From Trebonia sp963785645 (lineage in GTDB: Bacteria > Actinomycetota > Actinomycetes > Streptosporangiales > Streptosporangiaceae), in NCBI GenBank assembly GCA_963785645.1, contig CAWAWG010000006.1, positions 620,001 through 684,000 on the forward strand: a stretch of 64,000 nucleotides of DNA. The letters run 5' to 3'. The stretch's first letter is position 1. Every line of letters begins with the position of its first letter. The notes under the pieces are model-generated. The model was not told where the DNA came from, did no database searches, and saw only the letters and a list, made by a program, of their open reading frames with translations. The position numbers and the translations under genes were made by a program. Below are positions 26,429-34,358 of this stretch, piece after piece.

Positions 26429-28309
26429 CTATCCGTCGCTGCGCAGGCCGGACCGGTCCGGGCCGGCGGCTGCGGCGAGCAGCGCGGGTATCGCCTCTTC
26501 GTTTTCGCTCAGGAAGCCGCCGGACTGGTGCTGCCAGAGGCGGGCGTAGGTGCCGCCGAGGTCGAGGAGTTCCTCGTGGGTGCCGCGCTCGACGATCTGG
26601 CCGCGGTCGAGCACGATGAGCTGGTCCATGCGGGCGACGGTGCTGAGCCGGTGCGCGACCACGAATGCGGTCCGGCCCTCCATCAGCCGCCACAGCGCCT
26701 GCTGGACGAGGACCTCGCTCTCGGAGTCCAGCGCGCTGGTCGCCTCGTCGAGCAGCAGGATCGGCGCGTCGCGCAGGATCGCCCGGGCGAGGGCGACGCG
26801 CTGCCGCTGCCCGCCGGACAGCTTCACGCCCCGCTCCCCGACCAGCGTGTCGAACCCGTCGGGCAGGGCGGCGGTGAACTCGGTCACGTGCGCCGCCTCC
26901 GCCGCCAGGCGGATCTCGGCGTCGCTCGCCTCCGGGCGGGCGAACGCGATGTTCTCGCGCAGCGTCCGGTGGAACATCGCCGGGTCCTGCGGCACGTAGG
27001 CGATCAGGCCGCGCAGGTCCGCCCGCCGCAGCCTGCTGATGTCCTGGCCGCCGATGAGGATCCGGCCTTCCTGCACGTCCGTCATCCGTAGCAGCAGCCG
27101 GGTCAGCGTGGTCTTGCCGCCGCCCGACCGCCCGACCAGGCCGATCCTGGTCCCGCTGGGCACGTCCAGGTCAAGACCGGTGAACAGCGGGCGGCCGCCG
27201 GCGTGCGCGAAGCCCACGCCTTCGAACCGGACACCGGACGGCCCGCGCCGCAGCGGCTCGGGTTCGTCGGGGTCCGTCACCGCGGCCGGGGTCAGCAGCA
27301 GCTCGGTGAACTGCGCGGCCTCGGTCAGCGAGCTCTCCAGGTTCCGGTAGATCTGGTTGAACTGGAACATGATCGACATCGCGTTGGAGAAGTAGGTGAA
27401 CGACACGAAGACCGCCTCGATGCCGTGCGCGCCACCTCTGTCCCCGCCACTGGCGAGCGCGATCGCGAGCAGCAGCCCGAGCGCCTGGGCCGCCACCGAC
27501 ACCGGCGCCACCACCGTGTCGATCCGCAGGTTGCTGTAGTCCCAGGACAGGATCGACCTGCGCCGCTGCTCCGCGACCCGCGCGGCGTGCTCGGCCGCCT
27601 CCCGCCGTTCCGCGGCGAACGCGTGCACCGTGTCCATGTTCGCGAGGCTGTCAGCGACGTGCCCGGAAACCCGGGCGATCGCATCCTCCCGCTGGTCGAC
27701 GAGCCGCTGGCGGCGGCGGATCAGCGGGGTGACCGCGACGGCGGTGACCGCGAGCAGCCCGAGCAGCGCGGCGACGAGCCAGGGACTGTAGCGCCACAGG
27801 ATCACGCACGCGAACCCGATCGGCACCAGGTTGCCGACGACGTTGAACATGAGCGTGTCGGCGAACTGCTCGAAGCGGGTGGCGAAGCTCAGCGCCCGCT
27901 TGGTCAGCGACCCGGCGAAGTTGTCGTGGTAGAACGCGGAATCCTTCGCGAGCAGCTCGTCCATGCCGATCACGTACAGGTTCTCGATGGCGCGGCCGTC
28001 GAGGCGGTTCATGCAGTGCAGGCCGATCCGCCACAGCACCTCGGAAAACAGCAGCAGGCCCGCGAAGCCGAGCACGTACGGCAGGGCCTCGCGCGCGGTG
28101 ACGGCCCCATGGACAGTGAACCGGCCGATCAGCGCCGCGACGATCAGCGGCGCGACGTAATTGATGCCGGTGGAGCCGAGCGCGGGCAGCAGCATCCCCG
28201 GCAGCGTGAAGCGCCGCAGCAGCGTCATCTGCCCCGCGTAGTAGCGCAGCACGAGCAGCACCGCGCGTTTCCGGTGCGGCGCGCCGCCGCCATCCTCAGG
28301 TTCCGCCAC
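26429..28309 (-). CDS. ABC transporter, fused permease and ATPase (exporter type)
   Basis: 626 residues from GTG 28309, with GGGGAGAGG 5 bases upstream. Six transmembrane helices fill residues 20-310 (for example YVLGFAGLLLFSEVLWRIGL and ACVILWRYSPWLVAALLGLL). The nucleotide-binding domain follows: Walker A GRSGGGKTT, Q-loop AYVPQDPAMFH, signature KLSGGQRQRVALARA, Walker B ILLLDEATSALDSESE and the switch His in VVAHRLSTVA. It would act as a homodimer or with an unseen partner to export lipids, peptides or drugs. It is transcribed towards the methyltransferase fragment and divergent from nothing close. Substrate unknown. Confidence 0.9.
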   Translation of the reverse strand: MAEPEDGGGAPHRKRAVLLVLRYYAGQMTLLRRFTLPGMLLPALGSTGINYVAPLIVAALIGRFTVHGAVTAREALPYVLGFAGLLLFSEVLWRIGLHCMNRLDGRAIENLYVIGMDELLAKDSAFYHDNFAGSLTKRALSFATRFEQFADTLMFNVVGNLVPIGFACVILWRYSPWLVAALLGLLAVTAVAVTPLIRRRQRLVDQREDAIARVSGHVADSLANMDTVHAFAAERREAAEHAARVAEQRRRSILSWDYSNLRIDTVVAPVSVAAQALGLLLAIALASGGDRGGAHGIEAVFVSFTYFSNAMSIMFQFNQIYRNLESSLTEAAQFTELLLTPAAVTDPDEPEPLRRGPSGVRFEGVGFAHAGGRPLFTGLDLDVPSGTRIGLVGRSGGGKTTLTRLLLRMTDVQEGRILIGGQDISRLRRADLRGLIAYVPQDPAMFHRTLRENIAFARPEASDAEIRLAAEAAHVTEFTAALPDGFDTLVGERGVKLSGGQRQRVALARAILRDAPILLLDEATSALDSESEVLVQQALWRLMEGRTAFVVAHRLSTVARMDQLIVLDRGQIVERGTHEELLDLGGTYARLWQHQSGGFLSENEEAIPALLAAAAGPDRSGLRSDG

Positions 28310-28443
28310 CGTCCCTCTCCCCATTCCGAGCAGCCACCCACTGGCTATCGTGCGTGACGGACAGACCCGAGGGCCAATCATTTTCCGGCTGCCGCCCCGG
28401 AAAGAACCGGGATCACGAAGGATTAGGGGCTAGGGCAGAAGAT

Positions 28444-29343
28444 TCAGCGGCGGGTGGCCTGGCGGCAGGCGTGGGCGTAGTCCAGGATGAGCGGGCGGGT
28501 GTCGTCGGCGCGCCAGGCCAGTGCCAGCTGGCTGGGTGCTATGCCGGTTACCGGCCGGGTGGTGACGCCGCCCAGGCTGACCAGGGGTGCGTTGCCGGCT
28601 GCCAGCAGGCACACGCCCCGTCCGTCGACCAGTGCCTCATAGGTCTCGTCGGTGCTGGCGATTTCTGCGCCAATCCGCAGGGCACTGCCGCCGCGGGCAT
28701 CGACGGCGAGCCAGTAGTCCCGCAGCGGTCCGGCGCCCCGGGGCAGCGCGAGGAACGGCTCATCGAGCAGGTCGGCGAAGTCGATGACGTCGCGGCCGGC
28801 CAGCGGGTGGCTGTCGGGCAGGGCGACCAGACGCTGTTCCTCGGCCACCACGATCCACTGGTAGCGCCCAGGGTCGGGCAGCGGGAGCCAGACGAAGGCC
28901 ACGTCGACAGTGTCGTGGGCGAGCCCGGCGGTCGGGTCGTCCCAGCCGACTTGCCGTAGCTGCACGGTTGCGTCCGGGTGGAGAGCGCTGAACCGGGACC
29001 GGATCGCGGGCAGCAGGCCGCCGCGCCCCGGACTGGTGCTCATCCCTGCTACCAGGGTCGCCCGCTGCCTGCTCTTGGCCCGCTCGGCCTCCGCCCAGCC
29101 AAGGTCCCAGGCGGCCAGGACCCGGCGGGCATGGGGCAGCAGCGCCTCCCCCACCGGGGTCAGTCGCACGCCCTCGCGGCCACGGTCGAACAGCGGTGCG
29201 CCCAGTTGCCGTTCCAGCATCCTGATCTGCTTGCTCAGCGCCGGCTGGGAGATGAAGAGCCGCTCGGCCGCCCGGGTGAAGTGGAGGTCATCGGCGACCG
29301 CTACGAAGTACCGAAGATCCCGCCCGTGCACGTCCATAACCAT
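28444..29343 (-). CDS. LysR-type transcriptional regulator
   Basis: 299 residues. The N-terminal winged helix-turn-helix is standard: DLRYFVAVADDLHFTRAAER, LFISQPALSKQIRMLERQLG, PLFDRGREGVRLTPVGEALL. Residues 90-295 form the two-lobed effector domain (VDVAFVWLPLPDPGRYQWIV, GRGVCLLAAGNAPLV). A second ATG six bases inside the first is equally possible. LysR regulators usually control a divergent neighbour. Here the divergent side (29344-29533) holds only a possible remnant of one gene, so the natural target may have been lost. Confidence 0.9.
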   Translation of the reverse strand: MVMDVHGRDLRYFVAVADDLHFTRAAERLFISQPALSKQIRMLERQLGAPLFDRGREGVRLTPVGEALLPHARRVLAAWDLGWAEAERAKSRQRATLVAGMSTSPGRGGLLPAIRSRFSALHPDATVQLRQVGWDDPTAGLAHDTVDVAFVWLPLPDPGRYQWIVVAEEQRLVALPDSHPLAGRDVIDFADLLDEPFLALPRGAGPLRDYWLAVDARGGSALRIGAEIASTDETYEALVDGRGVCLLAAGNAPLVSLGGVTTRPVTGIAPSQLALAWRADDTRPLILDYAHACRQATRR

Positions 29344-29393
29344 CAGTTATCACATCCGCCTGCACCATATGGCTGCCCATAGCGGCCGAGCAC

Positions 29394-29474
29394 ATGGAGG
29401 AGGCGATGGAGTGGATCGCAGCCGAGGTCATGCCCCAACTCACCCCTGGCCCGGCGGACGTTGAGAGCCCATGA
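29394..29474 (+). pseudogene. Possible C-terminal remnant of an LLM-type oxidoreductase
   Basis: A short frame reads MEEAMEWIAAEVMPQLTPGP and stops at 29474. The pattern E-x-W-x-A-x-E-V-M-P-x-L is like the C-terminal helix of luciferase-like flavin oxidoreductases, which are often divergent from LysR genes. With only 26 residues this is weak; it may be chance. Confidence 0.25.
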
Positions 29475-29533
29475 CCTGTGTCTCGAGTAGCGCCTAAGCG
29501 GGGCTGGTACCAGCTCTCATAGGCGGACCGTTG

Positions 29534-31612
29534 CTAGCTGTCGTAGGTAGTAGGGGCGGTGGTCCGGGTGCGGCCGGACGGGAGGGTCCAGCGGCTTATT
29601 CCGGGCTTGATCTGCTCGACTTTCCAGTCGGGAGCCTGCTTACAGCGGTGGTGGGTTCTGCACCGGGGGGCGAGGTTGCACTGACAGGTTGGCCCGCCAG
29701 GATACGCAACGGTGTGGTCGAGGTCGGCGTCGACGGCCTGGGCGGCACAGCCGGGGGCGTCCCATTAGGTGATGGTGCGAGCACGGATCAGGTGCCTCAG
29801 CTTGCGGCTGGGTGTGTACCTGTCTTCGGCGTGCGCATGGTCGCAGGTGTCCTGTACGACCGGCTCGAAGGTGAGGTTCAGACTGGTCAGCATGGCGCGC
29901 AACCGTGCCTGCCGGGATGAGGTAGGGGTGCTCCCGTCGGGGTCGGGGTGATCGGGAGGATCATGGTGATCGGGAGGAGCGGGTGAATCGGGCGGATCGT
30001 CCGGGGCTGGGAGGTCTTCGAGGTTCCACGGGTGGCTCCCGGAGGCACACGCGTGGGCGACGGCCTGTCCGGTTTCGTTGGTCAGCGTGACGCACCAGCG
30101 GGTTGCCTGGTGGCGGGATGCCGCCGTGACGACGGCGCGGGTTTCCCCGCAATCGAGCAGGCCCCAACTACCGGCCTGAGTGGGAGCGGTGCCCCAGCCA
30201 AAGAGGGTGGCGGCCGGCACGATGAGGTTGATGACGGCAGGCAGCGGTGCGGGACCGGTGAAGTGGACGGGACGGCCGGGCGCGGTCCAGGCCGGGTCAT
30301 CGGCTAGCGGACCGTCGTACCCAGCGCCCTCAGCGTCTTCGGCCTCTTCCGCTTCCTGTTCTGGCCCACGGCCCTTGCCGGGGCAGCCGGGATCAGGGTT
30401 GCCGGCCTCGGCCTCCCCTGAGCTGCCCGTGGGCGGTAGGGGCGGAGACGGGAACATGGACGGGGACGGAGACGGAGACGGGAACACGGACGGAGACGGG
30501 AACACGGACGGAGACGGAGACGAAGCTGGGGACGGAGACGAAGCTGGGGACGGACCGCTTTCGGCCGGCACCGGGTTTAGGCGGTCCAGGGGGTTGCGGC
30601 CCTGGGTGAGGTCGCCCAGCGCGAGTACCCGCAATGCACCGAGCGGGGCGTCCAGTCCGCCGCTGCGCAGCGCGGCCGCCATCGCGTCGATGTGGGCCTT
30701 GGACGCCATCGCCTCGGTGGTATCCATCTCCCGGGCCGCCAGCGAAGCGTTACCTGATGCCTCTCGGCGCGCCTCCACCCGCTGGTCCGTGCGCTTTGCG
30801 TGTTCCTTGCGCGCCCGGGCCGCGGCCGGGTCGAGCCGCATCTCCAGGGCGGCCGCCTTGCGGGCCAGTTAGTCGGCGCGCAGGTCCGGTGCGGCGGCGG
30901 CCAGCACTGCGTCGGCATGGGCCGCATCGACGGGAGTCAGATAGTGGGTGTAGTAGGCAATCCACGCCGCCCGCGTCTCATCGATCAGCCCGGCGGCCAT
31001 CCCAGCCAGCGTGGCCGGCAGCCGGGTCACCAGGTCCGCCGCGGTCTCGATCCGGTGCCCGGCCTGGATCCGGGTGGTTACCAGTTCCATGGCCAGTTCG
31101 TCGCCGGGGAAGGCGCCCGGCAGGCAACCGACCGGCACACCGCGAGCCCTCGCTGTCTCGAAGGCGGCCTGGCGTCGGCGGGCGAACTCGGCAACCGCCA
31201 GCACCTGCTTGTAGCTCTCGCGGATCTCCTGACGGCGTGCCGCCTGAAGAACCCCGATCAGCTCACGATCCGACAGTCCCCCGAAGTCTCCAGCCGCTTC
31301 CTCAGTCAGCTCAACCAGCAGCGGCCCAGGCGGCAGGACCTCCGCATCCCCTCCCGGACCAAACCGCAGCCCTGCGTCGGTCCGCCGACGGCCGCCGACG
31401 GCAGACGTCACCGGCACAGCGGGCGGGATGGGTAGTGCCGCAGATTCGCAGGACTCCCAATCCCCCAGCTCCCACACCTCCGGCTCCTGGCCCGCGTCGG
31501 GATCGCGGCCTGCGGCGATCTCTCGGTCCAGCCACGCCACGTACTCCGCCCACTCCGGATCCGGGTCAACATCCGTCAGCGAGCCGGAACAAGGCTGACC
31601 ACAGACATCCAT
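29534..31612 (-). pseudogene. DUF222 domain HNH endonuclease-like protein with two in-frame TAA codons
   Basis: One frame of 693 codons from ATG 31612 (AAGGAGGG 6 bases upstream) to TAG at 29534-29536, interrupted only by TAA at 30869-30871 and TAA at 29765-29767. Part 1 carries the DUF222 start (LSDRELIGVLQAARRQEIRE, LPATLAGMAAGLIDETRAAW). Part 2 continues it (LARKAAALEMRLDPAAARAR, HIDAMAAALRSGGLDAPLGA), then a Pro/Ser-rich repeat (30450-30570) and VRHLIRAR-type helix. After the second TAA the HNH domain follows intact: APGCAAQAVDADLDHTVAYP, CNLAPRCRTHHRCKQAPDW and RWTLPSGRTRTT. Expected residues at the stops are probably Gln and an aromatic or Cys. The family is highly repeated in actinomycete genomes; its role is uncertain. 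As read, no HNH-containing product is made. Confidence 0.85.
30440..30570 (-). repeat. Pro/Ser-rich short tandem repeats in DUF222 gene
   Basis: Imperfect 6- and 18-base units of the type GGACGGAGACGG encode SPSPASSPSPSVFPSPSVFP-like sequence on the minus strand. It forms a flexible linker between the DUF222 and HNH parts. Prone to slippage, but the frame is kept. Confidence 0.6.
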
Positions 31613-31947
31613 TACCGGCCCTCCTTCCGGATGATCTTCCACCGAATCCCATCAACACGAACATCGTATCGATTGCCTCCGACATTCCAGCACACGAACG
31701 CCGCCACTTGGCTCAGTCTCCGCACGATTCTCCGTCGTGGCCCTGACCGGTTAGCGGCCCGGACTGCCCGACACGGGCGGTGATCGCCGACACCCGAGCG
31801 CCGGTGCCGGAGCGGGCGTGCTCATCGAGCAGCACAGCCGGCCGGACAGCGGCGTCCAGGCCTTGGCCTGGCGGCAGTCGAGGGGGCGGTGATTCCAGGT
31901 CAGCGGTATGCGCCTATGTCGGTGACGGGTACTCCTTCATGACGGGC
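31613..31947. other. Intergenic region, nothing recognised
   Basis: About 335 bases between the divergently placed DUF222 start and the end of the nitroreductase gene. Near the DUF222 start it is slightly A/T-richer (31650-31690) and should contain that promoter. Short open stretches on the minus strand do not resemble any family I know. Confidence 0.35.
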
Positions 31948-32614
31948 TCAGTCGTCAAGGATTGTGATGACCTCGGATAGCGGCGCCCGCGGCGTGTACG
32001 GCTGGGGTTCTTGCGGGTCGGCGTAGCCGATCGACATCCCGCAGGCCAAGGTGTGGCTCTCCGGCGGCTTGATGACTTCTGCGACGGTGCGGCGGTATTC
32101 CGCCCAGGCGATCTGCGCGCAGCTGTCGAGGCCTTCGGCCCGCAGGAGGAGCATGACGGACTGCAGGAAGATCCCGGCGTCCATCCACTGCGGCGGGAGC
32201 ATCTGCTCGTCGAGGTAGCAGAACAGAGCGGCCGGGGCGCCGAAGCACTCCCAGTTGCGGGCACGGATCCGCGCCCGGCCCTCTGTATCCCCTCGGGCGA
32301 TGCCGACTGCGCCATAGCGGCGCTCGCCCATGTCCGCGAGCCGCTGCGCATAGACGGCGGGAAGATCGGCCGGGTAGGGCTGGACCTCAAGGGGATCGCC
32401 GGAGTCGCCTGCCTCGATGCGCCGCTGGACGCGTGATTTCAGGTCCTCAAGCCGGGAACCGGACAGCAAGATAGAGCCGCCACGGCTGCAAATTCCCGCC
32501 CGAGGGTGCGCGCAGGGCTGCGCTGAGAACCCGTGTCAGCACGGCGGCCGGCACCGGCCGCCCGAGGAAACCACGGACAGACCGGCGCGAGCGCACTGCT
32601 TCGTACACGTTCAC
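31948..32614 (-). CDS. Nitroreductase family protein, one frameshift
   Basis: Two frames join into about 221 residues, the normal size. The N-terminus starts at GTG 32614 (GAGGAG 8 bases upstream) and reads VNVYEAVRSRRSVRGFL and APSGGNLQPWRLYL, the FMN-binding start of nitroreductases. Near 32475 the frame slips and continues LSGSRLEDLKSRVQRRIEAG to MLLLRAEGLDSCAQIAWAEY and CGMSIGYADPQEPQ at 31948. The length of 667 bases is one more than a multiple of three, so a single-base indel explains it. The family reduces nitroaromatics or quinones with NAD(P)H. The native substrate is unknown. Confidence 0.8.
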
Positions 32615-32701
32615 GATTCACGGGCTCCTCAGGCCGAGGCTGTAGGTGGTCCAAGATCACCCGTAGGTGCAAAATACCGCGATAGGTGCCGGTCGTGCGG
32701 T

Positions 32702-33748
32702 TCAGGCACCGTAGCGACGCTGACGGGCCGCGAAGCTGCGGAGGGCACGGAGGAGGTCGATCTCCCGGAAGGCGGGCCAGTAGGCCTCGCAGAAGTACAG
32801 CTCGGAGTAGGCGCTCTGCCAGAGCAGGAAGTTCGACAGCCGCTGCTCGCCGCTGGTGCGGATGACCAGGTCGGGGTCGGGCTGGCCCGCGGTATACAGG
32901 TGCCGGGCAATATCGCCGGGGGCGATGGACGCAGCGACCTCGGCCAAGGTCGCACCCTGTTCCGCGTGCTCGTACAGCAGGGCACGGAGCGCGTCGATGA
33001 CCTCCTGCCGGCCCCCGTATCCCACCGCGAGCGTCACGTGCCTCCCCGACCCGCAGTCCCGGCTGGCCTCGACCGCCTCTTTAAGTGCCCGGGCAGTGCG
33101 GTCCGGCAGGATGTCGAGGGACCCGGCGATGTGGACCTGCCACGAGGGTGCCTCAGCAAGTTTCCCGGCCGCGAATTCCTCGATGACCCGCATCAGGTAC
33201 TCGACCTCAGCACTGTCCCGCTGCGCGAGGTTCTCGGCCGAGCACATGAATACCGTGACGTGCCGGATGCCGATCTTCTCGCACCAGCCCAGCACTTCCT
33301 CGGCGTGCTCGGCCCCGTACTTGTGGCCCAGGCTCACGCTGGCCAGGCCGCGCTGGCGCGCCCAGCGGCGATTGCCGTCCATGATCAGGCCGACATGCCG
33401 CGGGACCGGCCGTCCCTTCAGCTGGCCTCTCAGCTTGCGCGCGTACACGCGGTAGGCACATCGCCTTAGCTGCCGCAGGCCAGTGACGGCCGCGACGTAG
33501 CCCGCCAGGGCACGGACGGCCCGCATGAGCGTCGCGCGGCCCTGCCCAGGCAGCGCTTCACCGCGAATGAACCGGAGGCGGGTGTCGATACCGCCGATGA
33601 CGGCATCGGCGACCACCCAGATCCGGGCCAGGCGAGACGCAGATGCGGTCATGTCGGCCAGGAGCGCGGCGAACTCCTCGCCGTAGCGGTCACGCCACCG
33701 GGCCGGGTAAAGACGGAGCAGCGCCCGGACCAGCAACGGGTCCCTCAT
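32702..33748 (-). CDS. cis-Prenyltransferase (UppS-like) with PadR-partner N-terminal extension
   Basis: 348 residues. Residues 115-348 are a complete cis-prenyl diphosphate synthase: HVGLIMDGNRRWARQRGL with catalytic Asp124, SLGHKYGAEHAEEVLGW, VTVFMCSAENLAQRDSAEVE, DLVIRTSGEQRLSNFLLWQS and YFCEAYWPAFREIDLLRALR. It would condense isopentenyl diphosphate with an allylic diphosphate to a Z-polyprenyl carrier. Residues 1-65 (LLRLYPARWRDRYGEEFAAL) match the amphipathic segment that opens membrane proteins encoded directly after PadR regulators, not anything in ordinary UppS. The gene starts inside the padR stop (ATGA overlap). So this looks like a fusion or a regulated, membrane-tethered paralogue. 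Confidence 0.85.
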   Translation of the reverse strand: MRDPLLVRALLRLYPARWRDRYGEEFAALLADMTASASRLARIWVVADAVIGGIDTRLRFIRGEALPGQGRATLMRAVRALAGYVAAVTGLRQLRRCAYRVYARKLRGQLKGRPVPRHVGLIMDGNRRWARQRGLASVSLGHKYGAEHAEEVLGWCEKIGIRHVTVFMCSAENLAQRDSAEVEYLMRVIEEFAAGKLAEAPSWQVHIAGSLDILPDRTARALKEAVEASRDCGSGRHVTLAVGYGGRQEVIDALRALLYEHAEQGATLAEVAASIAPGDIARHLYTAGQPDPDLVIRTSGEQRLSNFLLWQSAYSELYFCEAYWPAFREIDLLRALRSFAARQRRYGA

Positions 33749-34083
33749 GCCGTGATCCCGCGGGCCGCGAGGCGGGACAGGCCCAGGTCGGCGACCTGGC
33801 GAAGCTGCCGGGCGGTGTCCGCCAGCACCTGCTCGCCGGCCCCGGTTAGCCGGTAGGGCCTGCGCCGGCCCTCGGCCGACAGCGCCTCAATCAGCCCGCG
33901 CTCCTCCAGACGGCTGATCGCCCCGTACAGGGTGCCCGGCCCGAGCCGTACGCCGGTCTGATCAGCCACATCCTGAGTGATCGCGTACCCGTGCTTGGCC
34001 CCGTCGGCAAGGCTGGCCAGGACCAGAAGCGGAGGATCGGACCAGTGCCCCGGATCATCGTTACTACGTTTCACGTAGTACAT
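33745..34083 (-). CDS. PadR family transcriptional regulator
   Basis: 112 residues from ATG 34083 (an ATG at 34095 is also in frame; neither has a clear ribosome site, so leaderless translation is likely). Typical PadR winged helix: PLLVLASLADGAKHGYAITQ, LGPGTLYGAISRLEERGLIE and GRRRPYRLTGAGEQVL. The C-terminal dimerisation helix is short. It overlaps the prenyltransferase by four bases, so they are co-translated. An inverted repeat TACTACGT-n3-ACGTAGTA lies over its own first codons, which points to autorepression. Confidence 0.9.
   Translation of the reverse strand: MYYVKRSNDDPGHWSDPPLLVLASLADGAKHGYAITQDVADQTGVRLGPGTLYGAISRLEERGLIEALSAEGRRRPYRLTGAGEQVLADTARQLRQVADLGLSRLAARGITA
34062..34080. 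promoter_or_regulatory. PadR-type operator at padR start
   Basis: Perfect 8-bp arms TACTACGT and ACGTAGTA separated by TTC. It covers codons 2-7 of padR; an additional half-site CGACGTAGTA lies 20 bases upstream at 34100-34110. The core ACTACG-n-CGTAGT recurs at 61471-61503. Matches the general form of PadR operators. Confidence 0.65.
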
Positions 34084-34358
34084 TTTACGATGCATCGCTC
34101 GACGTAGTAAACGGGATCGAGTAACGCGGCGGAAAGGCGAGCCGGGCCGAATGCGGGGCGGTCATTGACGGGAGAGCGATCGAGACCGGGGCGCTGGCAC
34201 CTGCCATGACCAGAGCCTGAACCAGGTGGTTCCAAAGCTCAGCGCCCGTACCGCGAAGTCGGATTGGTACTGAGACGCCCTTATTCTCGGTTGGCAGTCG
34301 AAACTGCCGTGTCCCGGCTGGTAGAAGTATCACAGGAGCGTGAGCGGAGGAGTGACGC

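Noticed and set aside
30440..30570. CRISPR-like short repeats in the DUF222 gene
   Set aside because: Units are 6-18 bases, contiguous, without spacers, and encode an in-frame Pro/Ser linker.
29765..30871. TAA recoding (for example an alternative genetic code or pyrrolysine-like insertion)
   Set aside because: Dozens of other genes in the window end normally, some at TAA; two isolated TAA codons in one multicopy-family gene are better explained by nonsense mutation or base error.
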